A stretch of DNA of 64,000 nucleotides, from positions 1 through 64,000 of the forward strand of contig CALVEZ010000008.1 in NCBI GenBank assembly GCA_944326695.1. Direction: 5' to 3'. Position numbers and translations under genes: made by a program. This document shows positions 1-8,647 of the stretch, in pieces. The DNA is from Candidatus Bilophila faecipullorum. GTDB taxonomy: Bacteria > Desulfobacterota > Desulfovibrionia > Desulfovibrionales > Desulfovibrionaceae. Within the stretch, counting starts at the first letter, position 1; each line of letters starts with the position of its first letter. The notes beneath the pieces are model-generated. The model did no database searches, was not told the DNA's origin, and saw only the letters and a program-made list of their open reading frames with translations.

Positions 1-56
1 GGGTTTGGGGAGGGGGAAGGGCCCCTTTCTTCAGAAAGGGGCCCTTCCCCCTCCCC
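1..56 (+). repeat. Repeat family A copy A1, cut by the window start
   Basis: Arms 7-30 and 33-56 are perfectly complementary over 24 bp with a 2-base loop, and GGTTTGGGG precedes the left arm as in the other family A copies. It lies just downstream of the stop codon of the M20 hydrolase gene, so it may also serve as a 3' stem-loop for that minus-strand gene. The upstream box of the element would be outside the window. Confidence 0.75.
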
Positions 57-70
57 AATGCCTTCCCCGC

Positions 71-1297
71 CTAATCGAACAGCATCCGCGCCAGAACCTG
101 CGCATCCCCGAGCGTGCGGGAAATCAAAGAAAACTCGTTGGCCAGATGATAGGTGGGCGTCGCGGTGGACCATGCCGCCGCCGGGATACCCATGTCACGG
201 AAGGACACGGCCACGGTACCGCCCCCGCTGCCGACGCAACGCGGCTCGATGCCGTAGATTTCCCGGATGCCCCCGGAAAGACGACGCACCACTTCGCTGT
301 CGGGGGAAGTGGCGGGCGAGGCCGGGGCGTTGACTACGGCGGAAACATCCACCTTTACGCTGTGGCGCTCGGCTACGGCTTCCATGATCTCGCGGGCCGA
401 GGCGAGCACGGCGTCGTGATCCACGCCCGGCAGGAGACGGCAGTCCACATAAAAGACATCCCGGCCCGGCAGGGAATTGATGTTGAGGACGTTTTCCTCA
501 TGGCGCGTGGGCACGAAGGTGCAGCAGGGCGGCTCGAAAATCGGGTCCGTTTCCGCATACAGCGATTCGAGATCGCGCACGTGCAGGATCATGTCGGAAG
601 CGGCCACCAGCGCGTTGCGGCCCTCGTGAGGCCGGGAACCGTGCGCTTCCTTCCCCGTCACTTCGACGCGCAGCCAGAGCTGACCCTTTTCGGAAATCTC
701 GATAAAGGAACCGTCCGCCACGCCGTAGTCGGGGATAACCACGAAATCGTCCGCGCCGAAGAGGTCGGGACGCTTCTTCATGACGTAGTGCATCCCATAA
801 TGGCTTGACGTCTCCTCGTCGGAAACGAAAATCAGGCCAAGAGAAAGATCGGGGGTAAGATTCAGCTCGCGCAATTGCTTGGCGATGAGCAGACAGCAGA
901 CGATGGCCTGCTGATTGTCTTCCACGCCGCGCCCGTAAATCCGGTCCCCGTCCACCACCGTTTTCCAGGGATCACTCTTCCAGTGGGAAAGCTCCCCGGC
1001 GGGCACCACATCCATGTGACCCAGAATCCACAGGCGGCGGGACGATTTGCCGGGAATGCGGGCCACGATGTTGGGACGCACGCCGTCGGGCACGCGGTCG
1101 TCAGGGGCGTCGACGCGCAGGATGTCGCTTACGCCGAGATCGCGCAGGACGCCTTCCAGATAGAGGGCTTTCGGCATCTCGCCCGTGCCGCCGTTGTCAG
1201 GTCCGAGGGCGGGTATCGCGGTCATACGCGACTGATAGCCGATCACCGCCTCGCGCTGCCGCCCGATGGATTCGATAAGCTGGGAATACGCTGCCAT
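71..1297 (-). CDS. M20 family metallo-hydrolase (peptidase/deacylase)
   Basis: This 408-residue cytoplasmic zinc hydrolase belongs to the ArgE/DapE/carboxypeptidase G2 group. Visible signatures are GHMDVVPAG (metal ligands H94 and D96), the bridging Asp in YGRGVEDNQQ (D127), the catalytic SDEETS pair (E161/E162), and a C-terminal His in TPTYHLANEF. The dimerisation domain lies in the middle third. The ATG at 1297 was chosen over longer upstream options because GAGGAA precedes it at normal spacing. The substrate cannot be read from sequence; peptide, N-acyl amino acid or related amides are all possible. It stands alone, 121 bases from the Cys-rich gene on the same strand. Confidence 0.85.
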   Translation of the reverse strand: MAAYSQLIESIGRQREAVIGYQSRMTAIPALGPDNGGTGEMPKALYLEGVLRDLGVSDILRVDAPDDRVPDGVRPNIVARIPGKSSRRLWILGHMDVVPAGELSHWKSDPWKTVVDGDRIYGRGVEDNQQAIVCCLLIAKQLRELNLTPDLSLGLIFVSDEETSSHYGMHYVMKKRPDLFGADDFVVIPDYGVADGSFIEISEKGQLWLRVEVTGKEAHGSRPHEGRNALVAASDMILHVRDLESLYAETDPIFEPPCCTFVPTRHEENVLNINSLPGRDVFYVDCRLLPGVDHDAVLASAREIMEAVAERHSVKVDVSAVVNAPASPATSPDSEVVRRLSGGIREIYGIEPRCVGSGGGTVAVSFRDMGIPAAAWSTATPTYHLANEFSLISRTLGDAQVLARMLFD

Positions 1298-1418
1298 AGA
1301 TTCCTCGAAGTCGGATATGGAAAAAGAAAGGGGGAAGACAGCGCCTCCCCCTTCCTGAAAAACCATTGCGTTCCCAAAAGAACGGCCACCCGATGCGGAA
1401 ACGTTTCCGCGACGCGGC

Positions 1419-1691
1419 TTAACGGCCCTTCGCGGCACGCTTGGACGCCTTCAGCGGGTTCACCTTGGCGGCCTTGCCGGATTCGACCTTGATATGGGTA
1501 GCGAAATTGCAGCGACCGTCGGCCCACTTGCGGGCGGGAACGGGATAGCTGCTGCAGAACTTTTCTTCTTCAAAAGAACGCACGCGGTCGCAGCCTTCGC
1601 ACTTGTCGATGATGGGCTGCATGACAATGCCTTTAAGTTCAACGCCCTGCTCAGTCTTGACGGCACCCACGAGGGTTTTTTCGTCGCTCAT
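1419..1691 (-). CDS. PxxKW family cysteine-rich protein
   Basis: A small soluble protein of 90 residues. It has a CEGC pair, two further Cys (FCSSYP and GRCNFATH), and the PVPARKWADG core that defines the PxxKW family found mainly in sulfate reducers. The four Cys suggest metal binding, but no function is established. The C-terminal 20 residues are Lys/Ala-rich and basic. The start is well supported by AGGAGGT immediately upstream of the ATG. Confidence 0.8.
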   Translation of the reverse strand: MSDEKTLVGAVKTEQGVELKGIVMQPIIDKCEGCDRVRSFEEEKFCSSYPVPARKWADGRCNFATHIKVESGKAAKVNPLKASKRAAKGR

Positions 1692-1926
1692 GATAACCTC
1701 CTGCGCGCCGGAGCGCGATTTTTTACGTAAGAAACGAACTCTTTTATCCATATGAGCGGAAATGTCAAGCCCGTCTGAGATTGGGGGCGGAAGGTCCACG
1801 CCCGGCAAGCGGCCGGGCAGAGCGGGAAAAGGTCCCTTTTTTCAGGAAGGCGGGGCGGGCCGTTTGCCTTTTGCCGCCATTTTGGGCAACGTAGGCGCAT
1901 CCGCATTTCTTTTCAGAGGATCACCC

Positions 1927-3630
1927 ATGCCCGCATCTCCCCTCTCCTACCGCTACGCCCACGCCGCCACCGAATCCATGACCGGCTATTTCTCCTGCGA
2001 GCCGCCGGAGGATTTGTCCTTTGAAGCGGCGCTGGCCCGCCTTGAAGCCGCTCCCCTTGACGAATTCCTCCACCGCCATCTCCTGCGGCGCATCGGGGCC
2101 CTGCCACCCGCCGAAGCCGCCGCGCTGGCCGATCCGGCCCGGCCCGTCCTCACCGCCCTTCTGCGCGAAACGGGCTTTCTGCACGCGCCGCACGCCCGGC
2201 TTTTCGAGGGTGCGACGGAAGAGGAGCTGCTCGGGCTGGAAGCCTTTACGCCGCTTCCCTATCTCGGCTTCGCTCGCCGCTCCCTTTCCGAGGAAGGCCG
2301 CCGCGAACAGGAACGCATCCGGGCATGGAACGCCCTTTTCGAGGCCAACCTCATGCGCCATCATCCTCTGCCCCATCCTGACGACGCCGATCCTCTGCCC
2401 GCCTACGCGATGGGAGCACCGCAAAAGGGGGAAAAAGGAGTGACGGCAGCCGAAGCCTACGCCCGTCTTGCCGTGCCGGGCGCGCCCGTGTGGACCCGCC
2501 CCCCGGCGCAGGTCACGGCGGCGGAGGCCCTGTCCTCGCTGGCGGCCTGCGGCGTCATCGCGGGCATGGAAATGCGGCACGAGTCTTCCCTCGCCCCGGT
2601 GGGCCTCTTGCGGAACTGGAATGTGGACGTCAGCGTGCGTTGCGGCAAGCTCGACTATACCCTGCAAGGCGAGGCCACCACATGGGGGCGCGGCCTGTCC
2701 ATCGCCGCGGCCCGGGCCTCCTATTCAATGGAAATGGCCGAGCGCGCCTCCGCCTATCTTTCCGTGGACGGCGAAGGCATCAGCGACAGGCTCCATCCCG
2801 CGCCATTGCTGCGGGCCAGCCATGCAGAACTGGCGGCCCGGGGCATCCGGGCCCTCGCCCCGCAGAGCCTGCCCATAGATGCCGAATACCGCGGCCAGCC
2901 GCTCTACTGGATGGAAGGACAGGACGCGGCGGGGGAAACAATCCTCGTGCCCGTGCAGGCCGTGGGGCTTTTCTGCAACCTTGACGAGCCCGCCCTCTTC
3001 CTCTCGCCCGGCTCCACGGGCCTTGCCTCGGGCAACACCCTTGAGGAGGCCAAGGTCGCCGCACTGACCGAAGTACTGGAACGCGACGCCGAAGCCACCA
3101 TACCGTGGCGGCGGGAACAGTGCTTTGAGCTGGAAGCGGGAGACGGCGGGCACCCGCTGGCCGTGTTGCTGGCCGACTACGCCCGGCGCGGCATACATGT
3201 CTGGTTCCGGGACATGACCACCGAATTCGGCGTGCCCTGCTATCAGAGCTTCGTCACGCAGGCGGACGGCTCGCTGGCCCGGGGAGCCGGAGCGGGGCTG
3301 TCGGGAGCCGGGGCGCTGCTCTCGGCCCTGACCGAAACGCCCTATCCCTATCCGCACGGTCCGGCGTCCGCCCCGGCCCCGGCGGGACTGTCCCGGCGAA
3401 AGCTGGAGGACCTGCCCGACTATCGGCTGGACTCCCCTGAACGCAACCTGATGCTGCTTGAAACCGTGCTCACCTCACATGGCCACGCGCCCGTCTACGT
3501 CACGCTGACCCGCGAAGACCTTGAGGTGCCGGTAGTCCGCGCGCTCGTACCGGGGCTGGAAACGACGGTGGATTTTGACGCCTTTTCGCGCCCCGCCGTC
3601 CGGCTTTTCAAAAACTATCTGGGCAGATAG
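1927..3630 (+). CDS. ycaO: YcaO-domain protein
   Basis: A 567-residue protein. The C-terminal two thirds are a YcaO fold: WNVDVS then GEATTWGRGLS, a helix with the SYSMEMAERASAY pattern, and the typical LEEAKVAALTEVLERDA helix around residues 365-385. YcaO enzymes use ATP to activate backbone amides; E. coli YcaO is needed for full RimO-dependent methylthiolation of ribosomal protein S12. The N-terminal 200 residues are not a domain I recognise. Start: ATG 1927 preceded by AGAGGA; longer frames run into the upstream region. The exported hydrolase-like gene follows after 14 bases, so the two probably form an operon. No azole-precursor peptide or docking partner is visible nearby, so azoline biosynthesis is not supported. 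Both rpsL and rimO are in this window. Confidence 0.8.
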   Translation: MPASPLSYRYAHAATESMTGYFSCEPPEDLSFEAALARLEAAPLDEFLHRHLLRRIGALPPAEAAALADPARPVLTALLRETGFLHAPHARLFEGATEEELLGLEAFTPLPYLGFARRSLSEEGRREQERIRAWNALFEANLMRHHPLPHPDDADPLPAYAMGAPQKGEKGVTAAEAYARLAVPGAPVWTRPPAQVTAAEALSSLAACGVIAGMEMRHESSLAPVGLLRNWNVDVSVRCGKLDYTLQGEATTWGRGLSIAAARASYSMEMAERASAYLSVDGEGISDRLHPAPLLRASHAELAARGIRALAPQSLPIDAEYRGQPLYWMEGQDAAGETILVPVQAVGLFCNLDEPALFLSPGSTGLASGNTLEEAKVAALTEVLERDAEATIPWRREQCFELEAGDGGHPLAVLLADYARRGIHVWFRDMTTEFGVPCYQSFVTQADGSLARGAGAGLSGAGALLSALTETPYPYPHGPASAPAPAGLSRRKLEDLPDYRLDSPERNLMLLETVLTSHGHAPVYVTLTREDLEVPVVRALVPGLETTVDFDAFSRPAVRLFKNYLGR

Positions 3631-3644
3631 GCCCCGGAGCCACC

Positions 3645-4760
3645 GTGTCGCGCCGCCTTTTGTTCTCGCTCTACCTTTTCTTCATCTGTCTGGCCCTGTG
3701 CTTCCCGGCTGTGGCCGCGCCGACCCTTCAGCCGGGCTTCCGCACTCTGGGCATCTGGAACCCGGACACTTCCGTCCGCATGGACCTCGCCGTCTGGTAT
3801 CCGGCCCGGCGCTCGCCCTCCCGCGTAGATTACGGCGACTGGGTTTTCTCGGCTTCGCGGGGCGCGGCCCCGGTGGAAGGACAGCACCCGCTCGTCGTGC
3901 TTTCCCACGACAGCGCGGGCTCGCGCTTCTCGCTGCACGCCTTGGCCAGCCAGCTTGCCCGTAACGGTTTCGTGGTCGTCGCGCCCACACACGCCCACGA
4001 CAACGTGGACAGCATGGATACCCTGTTTACCGCGCCGCAAGTGACCCGACGCGCCCGGCAGATCAACCTCGCCCTCGACATCGCCCTCAGCCACCCTGAT
4101 GTCGCGCCGCTCATCGATCCGCAGCGCATCGGCGGCCTCGGCGTGGGGCCGGGGGGCACGGCGGCCCTGCTCATCGCCGGGGCGCGGCTCGATTCCACGG
4201 TATGGCCCCTTTACTGCGCCGGAAAGGACGAGGATGCCGATCCCTACTGCACGCCGTGGGCCCGGCAGCGCATGAACGTATTCGCCGCCGCGCCGGACCT
4301 GTCGGCATCGTACCGCGACCGCCGCGTGCGGGCGGCTTCCGCCGTGGCCCCCTCCTACGCCATGTTCTTCACGCCGACGAGCCTTTCGCGTATCCGCATC
4401 CCCCTTCAGCTCCTGCGTGCGGAAAAAAACCGCCTCTACACCCTGCAACACGCCGAGCGGCTCCTCGGTTCCCTGCCGCAGCCGCCGCAACTCGGCATCC
4501 TGCCCGAGGCCGACGCCGCCTCGCTCATGTCGGAGTGCGGCCCTACCCTCAAACAAACCCTGCCGGGGATGTGCCTTGCCGTACCCGCCGCCCGCCGAGC
4601 CGCCGTGCAGGAAAAAATGGCTGCCGAGGCGGTTGCCTTCTTCCTGCGCGAACTCGGCACGCCCAACCCGCCGCCCCTGCCTCCCGAACCCGAAGACCCG
4701 CCAATCGTGAAGGAAACGCCAAAAACCGACCGGCCCGCGGCCCGGCGGCGGGCACGCTAG
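3645..4760 (+). CDS. Exported alpha/beta-hydrolase-fold protein lacking the usual nucleophile
   Basis: A 371-residue protein with a GTG start just after CGGAG and a signal peptide of about 25 residues ending AVAA, so it is probably periplasmic. The body resembles the dienelactone hydrolase/PAF-acetylhydrolase group: HPLVVLSHDSAG (oxyanion strand), FVVVAPTHAHD, then RIGGLGVGPGG where family members have GxSxGG. The position of the nucleophilic Ser is Gly here, so hydrolase activity is doubtful. The tail from about residue 338 is Pro-rich and then Arg-rich. It is probably cotranscribed with ycaO. It could be a pseudoenzyme or use another residue. Confidence 0.65.
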   Translation: MSRRLLFSLYLFFICLALCFPAVAAPTLQPGFRTLGIWNPDTSVRMDLAVWYPARRSPSRVDYGDWVFSASRGAAPVEGQHPLVVLSHDSAGSRFSLHALASQLARNGFVVVAPTHAHDNVDSMDTLFTAPQVTRRARQINLALDIALSHPDVAPLIDPQRIGGLGVGPGGTAALLIAGARLDSTVWPLYCAGKDEDADPYCTPWARQRMNVFAAAPDLSASYRDRRVRAASAVAPSYAMFFTPTSLSRIRIPLQLLRAEKNRLYTLQHAERLLGSLPQPPQLGILPEADAASLMSECGPTLKQTLPGMCLAVPAARRAAVQEKMAAEAVAFFLRELGTPNPPPLPPEPEDPPIVKETPKTDRPAARRRAR

Positions 4761-4918
4761 ACCTTCCGCAGAATCGACAAACAGAAGGGAAGCTCCCCCC
4801 GGAGGCTTACCCCTCCCCGGCACCCACACGTTCAATGTCGAGGCCCGGCCACAGCCTGACGCATACCATTCTTATACGCTGACCCAGGGACGGGAACCCG
4901 CGCGTTCCCGCCTGCCAA

Positions 4919-4979
4919 GCGGTCTTGATACAAAAAGCCCCGAACGGTTTCCGTTCGGGGTTTTTTGTATCAAGACCGC
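4919..4979. terminator. Bidirectional terminator between the hydrolase-like gene and fusA
   Basis: A near-perfect 29-bp inverted repeat (4919-4947 and 4951-4979) with A-rich and T-rich segments placed to act in both directions. It ends both the ycaO pair and the str operon. Confidence 0.8.
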
Positions 4980-4981
4980 GC

Positions 4982-5027
4982 CGAGGGGGTCCGGGGGGAA
5001 TCATTCCCCCCGGCCGCCGGAGGCGTC
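4982..5027 (-). repeat. Repeat family B copy B1
   Basis: Reverse-strand copy of the GCCTCCGGCGGC element followed by the palindrome GGGGGGAATGATTCCCCCC and an ACCCCCTC tail. The core is identical to the copy at 12371-12413. Confidence 0.8.
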
Positions 5028-5033
5028 TCTTAA

Positions 5034-7109
5034 CTAGTTGTTCGTCTTCTTGCAGACTTCCTCGGCGATGGCGGCAGGCACCTTCTCGTAGTGGTCGAAC
5101 TGCATGGTGAAGGTAGCGCGGCCCTGCGTACGCGAACGGAGGTCCGTAGCGTAGCCGAACATTTCGGACAGCGGCACCTGAGCGCGGACGACCTGAGCGC
5201 CAGCGCGGGCTTCCATGGACTGCACGCGGCCACGGCGACCGTTGAGGTCACCCATCACGTCACCGAGATAATCGTCGGGCGTCACCACTTCCACGTCCAT
5301 GTAGGGCTCGAGAAGAGCGGGGGTCGCCTTGTGCATGGCGTCCTTGATGGCCATCGAACCGGCCACATAGAAGGCCTGTTCGGAGGAGTCGACTTCATGG
5401 TAGGAACCGAAGACCAGATTGACCTTCACGTCCACCACGGGGAAACCGGCGAGCACGCCGGACTTCAGGGCGTCCTGAATACCCTTGTCGATGGAAGGAA
5501 TGTATTCCTTCGGAATCACGCCGCCGGTGATCGAGTTGACGAACTCGTACCCCTTGCCGGAGTTGGGCTCGATTTCGATCACGCAATGGCCGTACTGACC
5601 GCGGCCGCCCGACTGCTTGGCGTACTTCAGGTCGGACTTGCTCGGCTTGGTGATGGTTTCGCGATAGGCGACCTGCGGCTTGCCCACGTTGGCGTTCACG
5701 TTGAACTCGCGGGTAAGGCGGTCGACGATGATTTCCAGATGCAGCTCGCCCATGCCCGCGATGAGGGTCTGGCCGGTTTCCTCGTTGCCCTTCACGCGGA
5801 AGGAGGGGTCTTCCTTGGCCAGCTTGTTCAGAGCGGCGGAAAGGGCGTCGCGGTCGGTCTTCGTCTTGGGCTCGATGGCCACTTCGATGACCGGTTCCGG
5901 AATATCGAGGGATTCCAGCACCACCGGGCGCTTTTCGTCGCAGATGGTGTCACCGGTGGAGGCCAGCTTCATACCCACGAGGGCCACGATGTCGCCCGCG
6001 CCGGCGGACTTGATGTCCTCGCGCTTGTTGGCGTGCATACGCAGCAGGCGGCCAAGGCGTTCCTTCTTGCCGGTGTTCGCGTTGTAGAGGGTGGTGCCCG
6101 CTTCAATCACGCCGGAGTAGATGCGGAAGAAGGCCAGATGGCCCACGAAGGGGTCGGAAGCCAGCTTGAACACGAGACCGGCCAGCGGTTCCTTGTCAGA
6201 GCTGTGGCAGACGACTTCCTCATTGGTGTCGGGGTTGTGCGCCACCATCTGGGGAATGTCGAGCGGCGAGGGCAGGTAGTTGACCACCGCGTCGAGCAGC
6301 GGCTGCACGCCGATGTTGCGGAAGGCGGTACCGCAGAGGACCGGCACCACGCTCTGGCGGATGGTGGCCTTGCGGATGCAGGAGTTGATCTCGTCAACGG
6401 TGAGTTCGCCGCCTTCGAGATACTTATTGAGCAGCTCCTCGTCTTCCTCGGCCACGGCTTCCATCATCTCGAAGCGCTTTTCCTCGTAGAGGTCCTGCAA
6501 CTCTTCGGGCACGGGGCCGTAGGTCATGGTCAGGCCCTTGCTTTCCTTGTCGAAACGCACGGCGCGGCCATGAATGAGGTCAACGACGCCCTCGAACTTG
6601 TCCTCGGACCCGATGGGAATCTGGAGGCAGATGGGCTTGGCCTTGAGGCGATCGTGGATCATCTGCACGCTGCGGAAGAAGTCGGCGCCGATGCGGTCCA
6701 TCTTGTTGATGAAGCAGATGCGGGGCACGCCGTAGCGGTTGGCCTGACGCCACACCGTTTCGGACTGCGGCTCCACGCCGGCCACGGCGTCGAAGACGGC
6801 CACGGCACCGTCGAGCACGCGCAGGGAACGTTCCACTTCGATGGTGAAGTCCACGTGGCCGGGAGTGTCGATGATGTTGATCTGGTGCTCAAGCCAGAAG
6901 CAGGTCGTCGCGGCGGAGGTAATGGTGATGCCGCGTTCCTGTTCCTGCTCCATCCAGTCCATCGTCGCGCCGCCCTCGTGGGTTTCGCCGATCTTGTGGT
7001 TGACGCCGGTGTAGTACAGAATACGTTCGGTCGTGGTGGTCTTGCCGGCATCGATGTGAGCCATGATGCCGATATTCCGCATGTTTTCAATGGATGCTAA
7101 ACGTGACAC
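5034..7109 (-). CDS. fusA: Elongation factor G
   Basis: This GTPase drives ribosomal translocation. At 691 residues it is normal full length. G1 is [12 protein letters not shown], followed by the switch I region with RGITI, G3 DTPGHVDF and G4 NKMDR. Domains II to V follow, including the domain IV region with [10 protein letters not shown]. The start is GTG 7109 with GGGGAG upstream. It is the last gene of rpsL-rpsG-fusA, 15 bases after rpsG. No tuf follows it, unlike many proteobacterial str operons; the window's tuf lies with tRNAs at 25.7 kb. Confidence 0.97.
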   Translation of the reverse strand: MSRLASIENMRNIGIMAHIDAGKTTTTERILYYTGVNHKIGETHEGGATMDWMEQEQERGITITSAATTCFWLEHQINIIDTPGHVDFTIEVERSLRVLDGAVAVFDAVAGVEPQSETVWRQANRYGVPRICFINKMDRIGADFFRSVQMIHDRLKAKPICLQIPIGSEDKFEGVVDLIHGRAVRFDKESKGLTMTYGPVPEELQDLYEEKRFEMMEAVAEEDEELLNKYLEGGELTVDEINSCIRKATIRQSVVPVLCGTAFRNIGVQPLLDAVVNYLPSPLDIPQMVAHNPDTNEEVVCHSSDKEPLAGLVFKLASDPFVGHLAFFRIYSGVIEAGTTLYNANTGKKERLGRLLRMHANKREDIKSAGAGDIVALVGMKLASTGDTICDEKRPVVLESLDIPEPVIEVAIEPKTKTDRDALSAALNKLAKEDPSFRVKGNEETGQTLIAGMGELHLEIIVDRLTREFNVNANVGKPQVAYRETITKPSKSDLKYAKQSGGRGQYGHCVIEIEPNSGKGYEFVNSITGGVIPKEYIPSIDKGIQDALKSGVLAGFPVVDVKVNLVFGSYHEVDSSEQAFYVAGSMAIKDAMHKATPALLEPYMDVEVVTPDDYLGDVMGDLNGRRGRVQSMEARAGAQVVRAQVPLSEMFGYATDLRSRTQGRATFTMQFDHYEKVPAAIAEEVCKKTNN

Positions 7110-7124
7110 GGTTTTTCTCCCCGA

Positions 7125-7595
7125 CTACCAGCGGTAGTGCGCGAAAGCCTTGTTGGCTTCGGCCATACGGTGGGTGTCTTCCTTCTTTTTCACGGCGCCG
7201 CCGCGGTTGTTGAAGGCGTCCAGCAGCTCGGCGGAGAGCTTGTTGGCCATGCCCTTTTCGCCGCGCGAACGGGCATAGGTGATCAGCCAGCGGATGGAGA
7301 GCGAAACCTGACGGTCGGGGCGCACTTCCATGGGCACCTGATAGGTGGCGCCGCCCACGCGACGGGCCTTGACTTCGAGGTGGGGCTTCACGTTTTCGAG
7401 GGCCTTTTCAAAGGCGCGCAGCGCTTCCTCGCCGGTCTTTTCGGCAAGGGTTTCCAGAGCGCCGTAGAAAATCTTCTCGGCGGCGCCCTTCTTGCCGTCA
7501 TACATGAGGCGGTTCACGAAACGGGCGGCGAGGCGGCTGCCATAGATCGGATCGGGCAGAACTTCCCTTCTGGGGATAGGACCTTTACGGGGCAT
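7125..7595 (-). CDS. rpsG: 30S ribosomal protein S7
   Basis: A primary 16S rRNA binder that nucleates the 30S head. The 156-residue length and [16 protein letters not shown] start are typical, with the conserved MYDGKK and GGATYQVP segments visible. GGAGAA precedes the ATG. The 220-base gap to rpsL is long for a str operon. In E. coli the rpsL-rpsG spacer carries the S7 autoregulatory site; I see no specific structure here that I could assign to it. Confidence 0.97.
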   Translation of the reverse strand: MPRKGPIPRREVLPDPIYGSRLAARFVNRLMYDGKKGAAEKIFYGALETLAEKTGEEALRAFEKALENVKPHLEVKARRVGGATYQVPMEVRPDRQVSLSIRWLITYARSRGEKGMANKLSAELLDAFNNRGGAVKKKEDTHRMAEANKAFAHYRW

Positions 7596-7815
7596 GAAAA
7601 TTCTCCGGGCAACGCGGACGCGTTGCGTCAGGGGTTGCAGTGCTATGCGGTTTCCTGAAGCGGCGCAGGGCCGTCAGGCTGCCTGAGCGTGTTCCCACTG
7701 CGTCCGACCCGTTGCGGGAGGACATGGACGCGCGCTCCTGGCATGACACTGTGATGCGGAAATTCGCAGGGACGGGAGACCGTCAAACCTCTTGCCGACA
7801 ACCAAGCCTCGCGGC

Positions 7816-8190
7816 TTAGGACTTCGGACGCTTGGCGCCGTACTTGGAACGACGCTGGCGGCGATCCTGCACGCCGGAGGTATCCAGAGTACCACGGACG
7901 ATGTGGTAACGGACACCGGGAAGGTCTTTTACACGGCCGCCGCGGATCATGACGACGGAGTGTTCCTGCAGGTTGTGGCCTTCACCGGGGATGTACGCGG
8001 TGACTTCGAGGCCGTTGGTGAGGCGCACACGGGCGACCTTACGCAGAGCCGAGTTCGGCTTCCTCGGGGTCGTGGTGTAGACGCGGGTGCACACGCCGCG
8101 GCGCTGGGGGCAAGCCTGCAGAGCCGGGGTCTTTTTGTGCTTCACAACCTTCTTCCGCGCGTTGCGGATAAGCTGGTTGATAGTAGGCAT
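7816..8190 (-). CDS. rpsL: 30S ribosomal protein S12
   Basis: A 124-residue decoding-centre protein. Conserved features include [17 protein letters not shown], and [13 protein letters not shown], which carries the Asp that RimO methylthiolates in E. coli. The streptomycin-related Lys in the KKTPAL and TPRKPN motifs are the wild-type residues. GGAGG lies before the ATG and a near-consensus promoter just upstream, making this the first gene of the str operon. rimO and a YcaO gene are in the same window. Confidence 0.97.
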   Translation of the reverse strand: MPTINQLIRNARKKVVKHKKTPALQACPQRRGVCTRVYTTTPRKPNSALRKVARVRLTNGLEVTAYIPGEGHNLQEHSVVMIRGGRVKDLPGVRYHIVRGTLDTSGVQDRRQRRSKYGAKRPKS

Positions 8191-8234
8191 CTGTCATCCT
8201 CCATAGGAGTGGGTAAATGTTCCGAAAGGAGTCA

Positions 8235-8263
8235 TCCCTACCTCGGATTGCCTAGCCTGTCAA
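8235..8263 (-). promoter_or_regulatory. Sigma-70-type promoter of the str operon
   Basis: On the minus strand, TTGACA (8258-8263), a 17-base spacer and TAGGGA (8235-8240) end 44 bases before the rpsL start codon. Confidence 0.65.
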
Positions 8264-8454
8264 GACGTTCCGCTTTTCCGGCCCCCTGCCCTCCCGCAGA
8301 TGGGCCGCCGATGCCCCGCCCCTTCCGCAGGCCCGGCACGCGCCCCGGCGTATCCTGCGGGAACCGGGCAGCTTTTCCTATGTATGATTGATCACTCAAT
8401 GAGTACAAGGAACGCCATCAAGCATTTCTTGAGCCATATCTTCTCTATCATATC
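8264..8454. other. Divergent region between str operon and adh, no gene seen
   Basis: Between the rpsL promoter and the repeats upstream of adh I see no supported gene. A short frame at 8300-8482 has no ribosome binding site and no recognisable product. The base composition shifts from GC-rich to AT-rich at about 8380. Confidence 0.4.
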
Positions 8455-8500
8455 TGTGAAAAAACTCTTTTTCACATGCTAAAAAAATCTTTTTCACATG
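8455..8500. promoter_or_regulatory. Inverted and direct repeats upstream of adh, possible operator
   Basis: TGTGAAAAA (8455-8463) and TTTTTCACA (8468-8476) form an inverted repeat. The right half, CTTTTTCACATG, recurs at 8489-8500, 22 bases from the first. The half-sites resemble those of the NADH sensor Rex (TTGTGAA and TTCACAA), but the inner spacing is longer than in a canonical Rex box. A repressor site for the alcohol dehydrogenase is plausible. Confidence 0.4.
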
Positions 8501-8522
8501 CCCCTAAAAGTCCCTGCCCCTC

Positions 8523-8551
8523 TTGACCTGCTTTTTGAAACGCCATAACCT
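8523..8551 (+). promoter_or_regulatory. Putative adh promoter
   Basis: TTGACC (8523-8528), a 17-base spacer and TAACCT (8546-8551), about 96 bases upstream of the adh start codon. Confidence 0.5.
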
Positions 8552-8647
8552 ACACCAAAACAGAAAATAATGCTTCCCCATAAAGAGCGCATTTGATGTT
8601 CTGTTTTTATTTATCCATGTTTCTTATAAACTGTGGAGGATATCTCT

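Noticed and set aside
5..808. Plus-strand frame covering the first 800 bases
   Set aside because: It is antisense to the M20 hydrolase gene, whose catalytic motifs are intact on the minus strand, and the plus-strand protein has no recognisable features.
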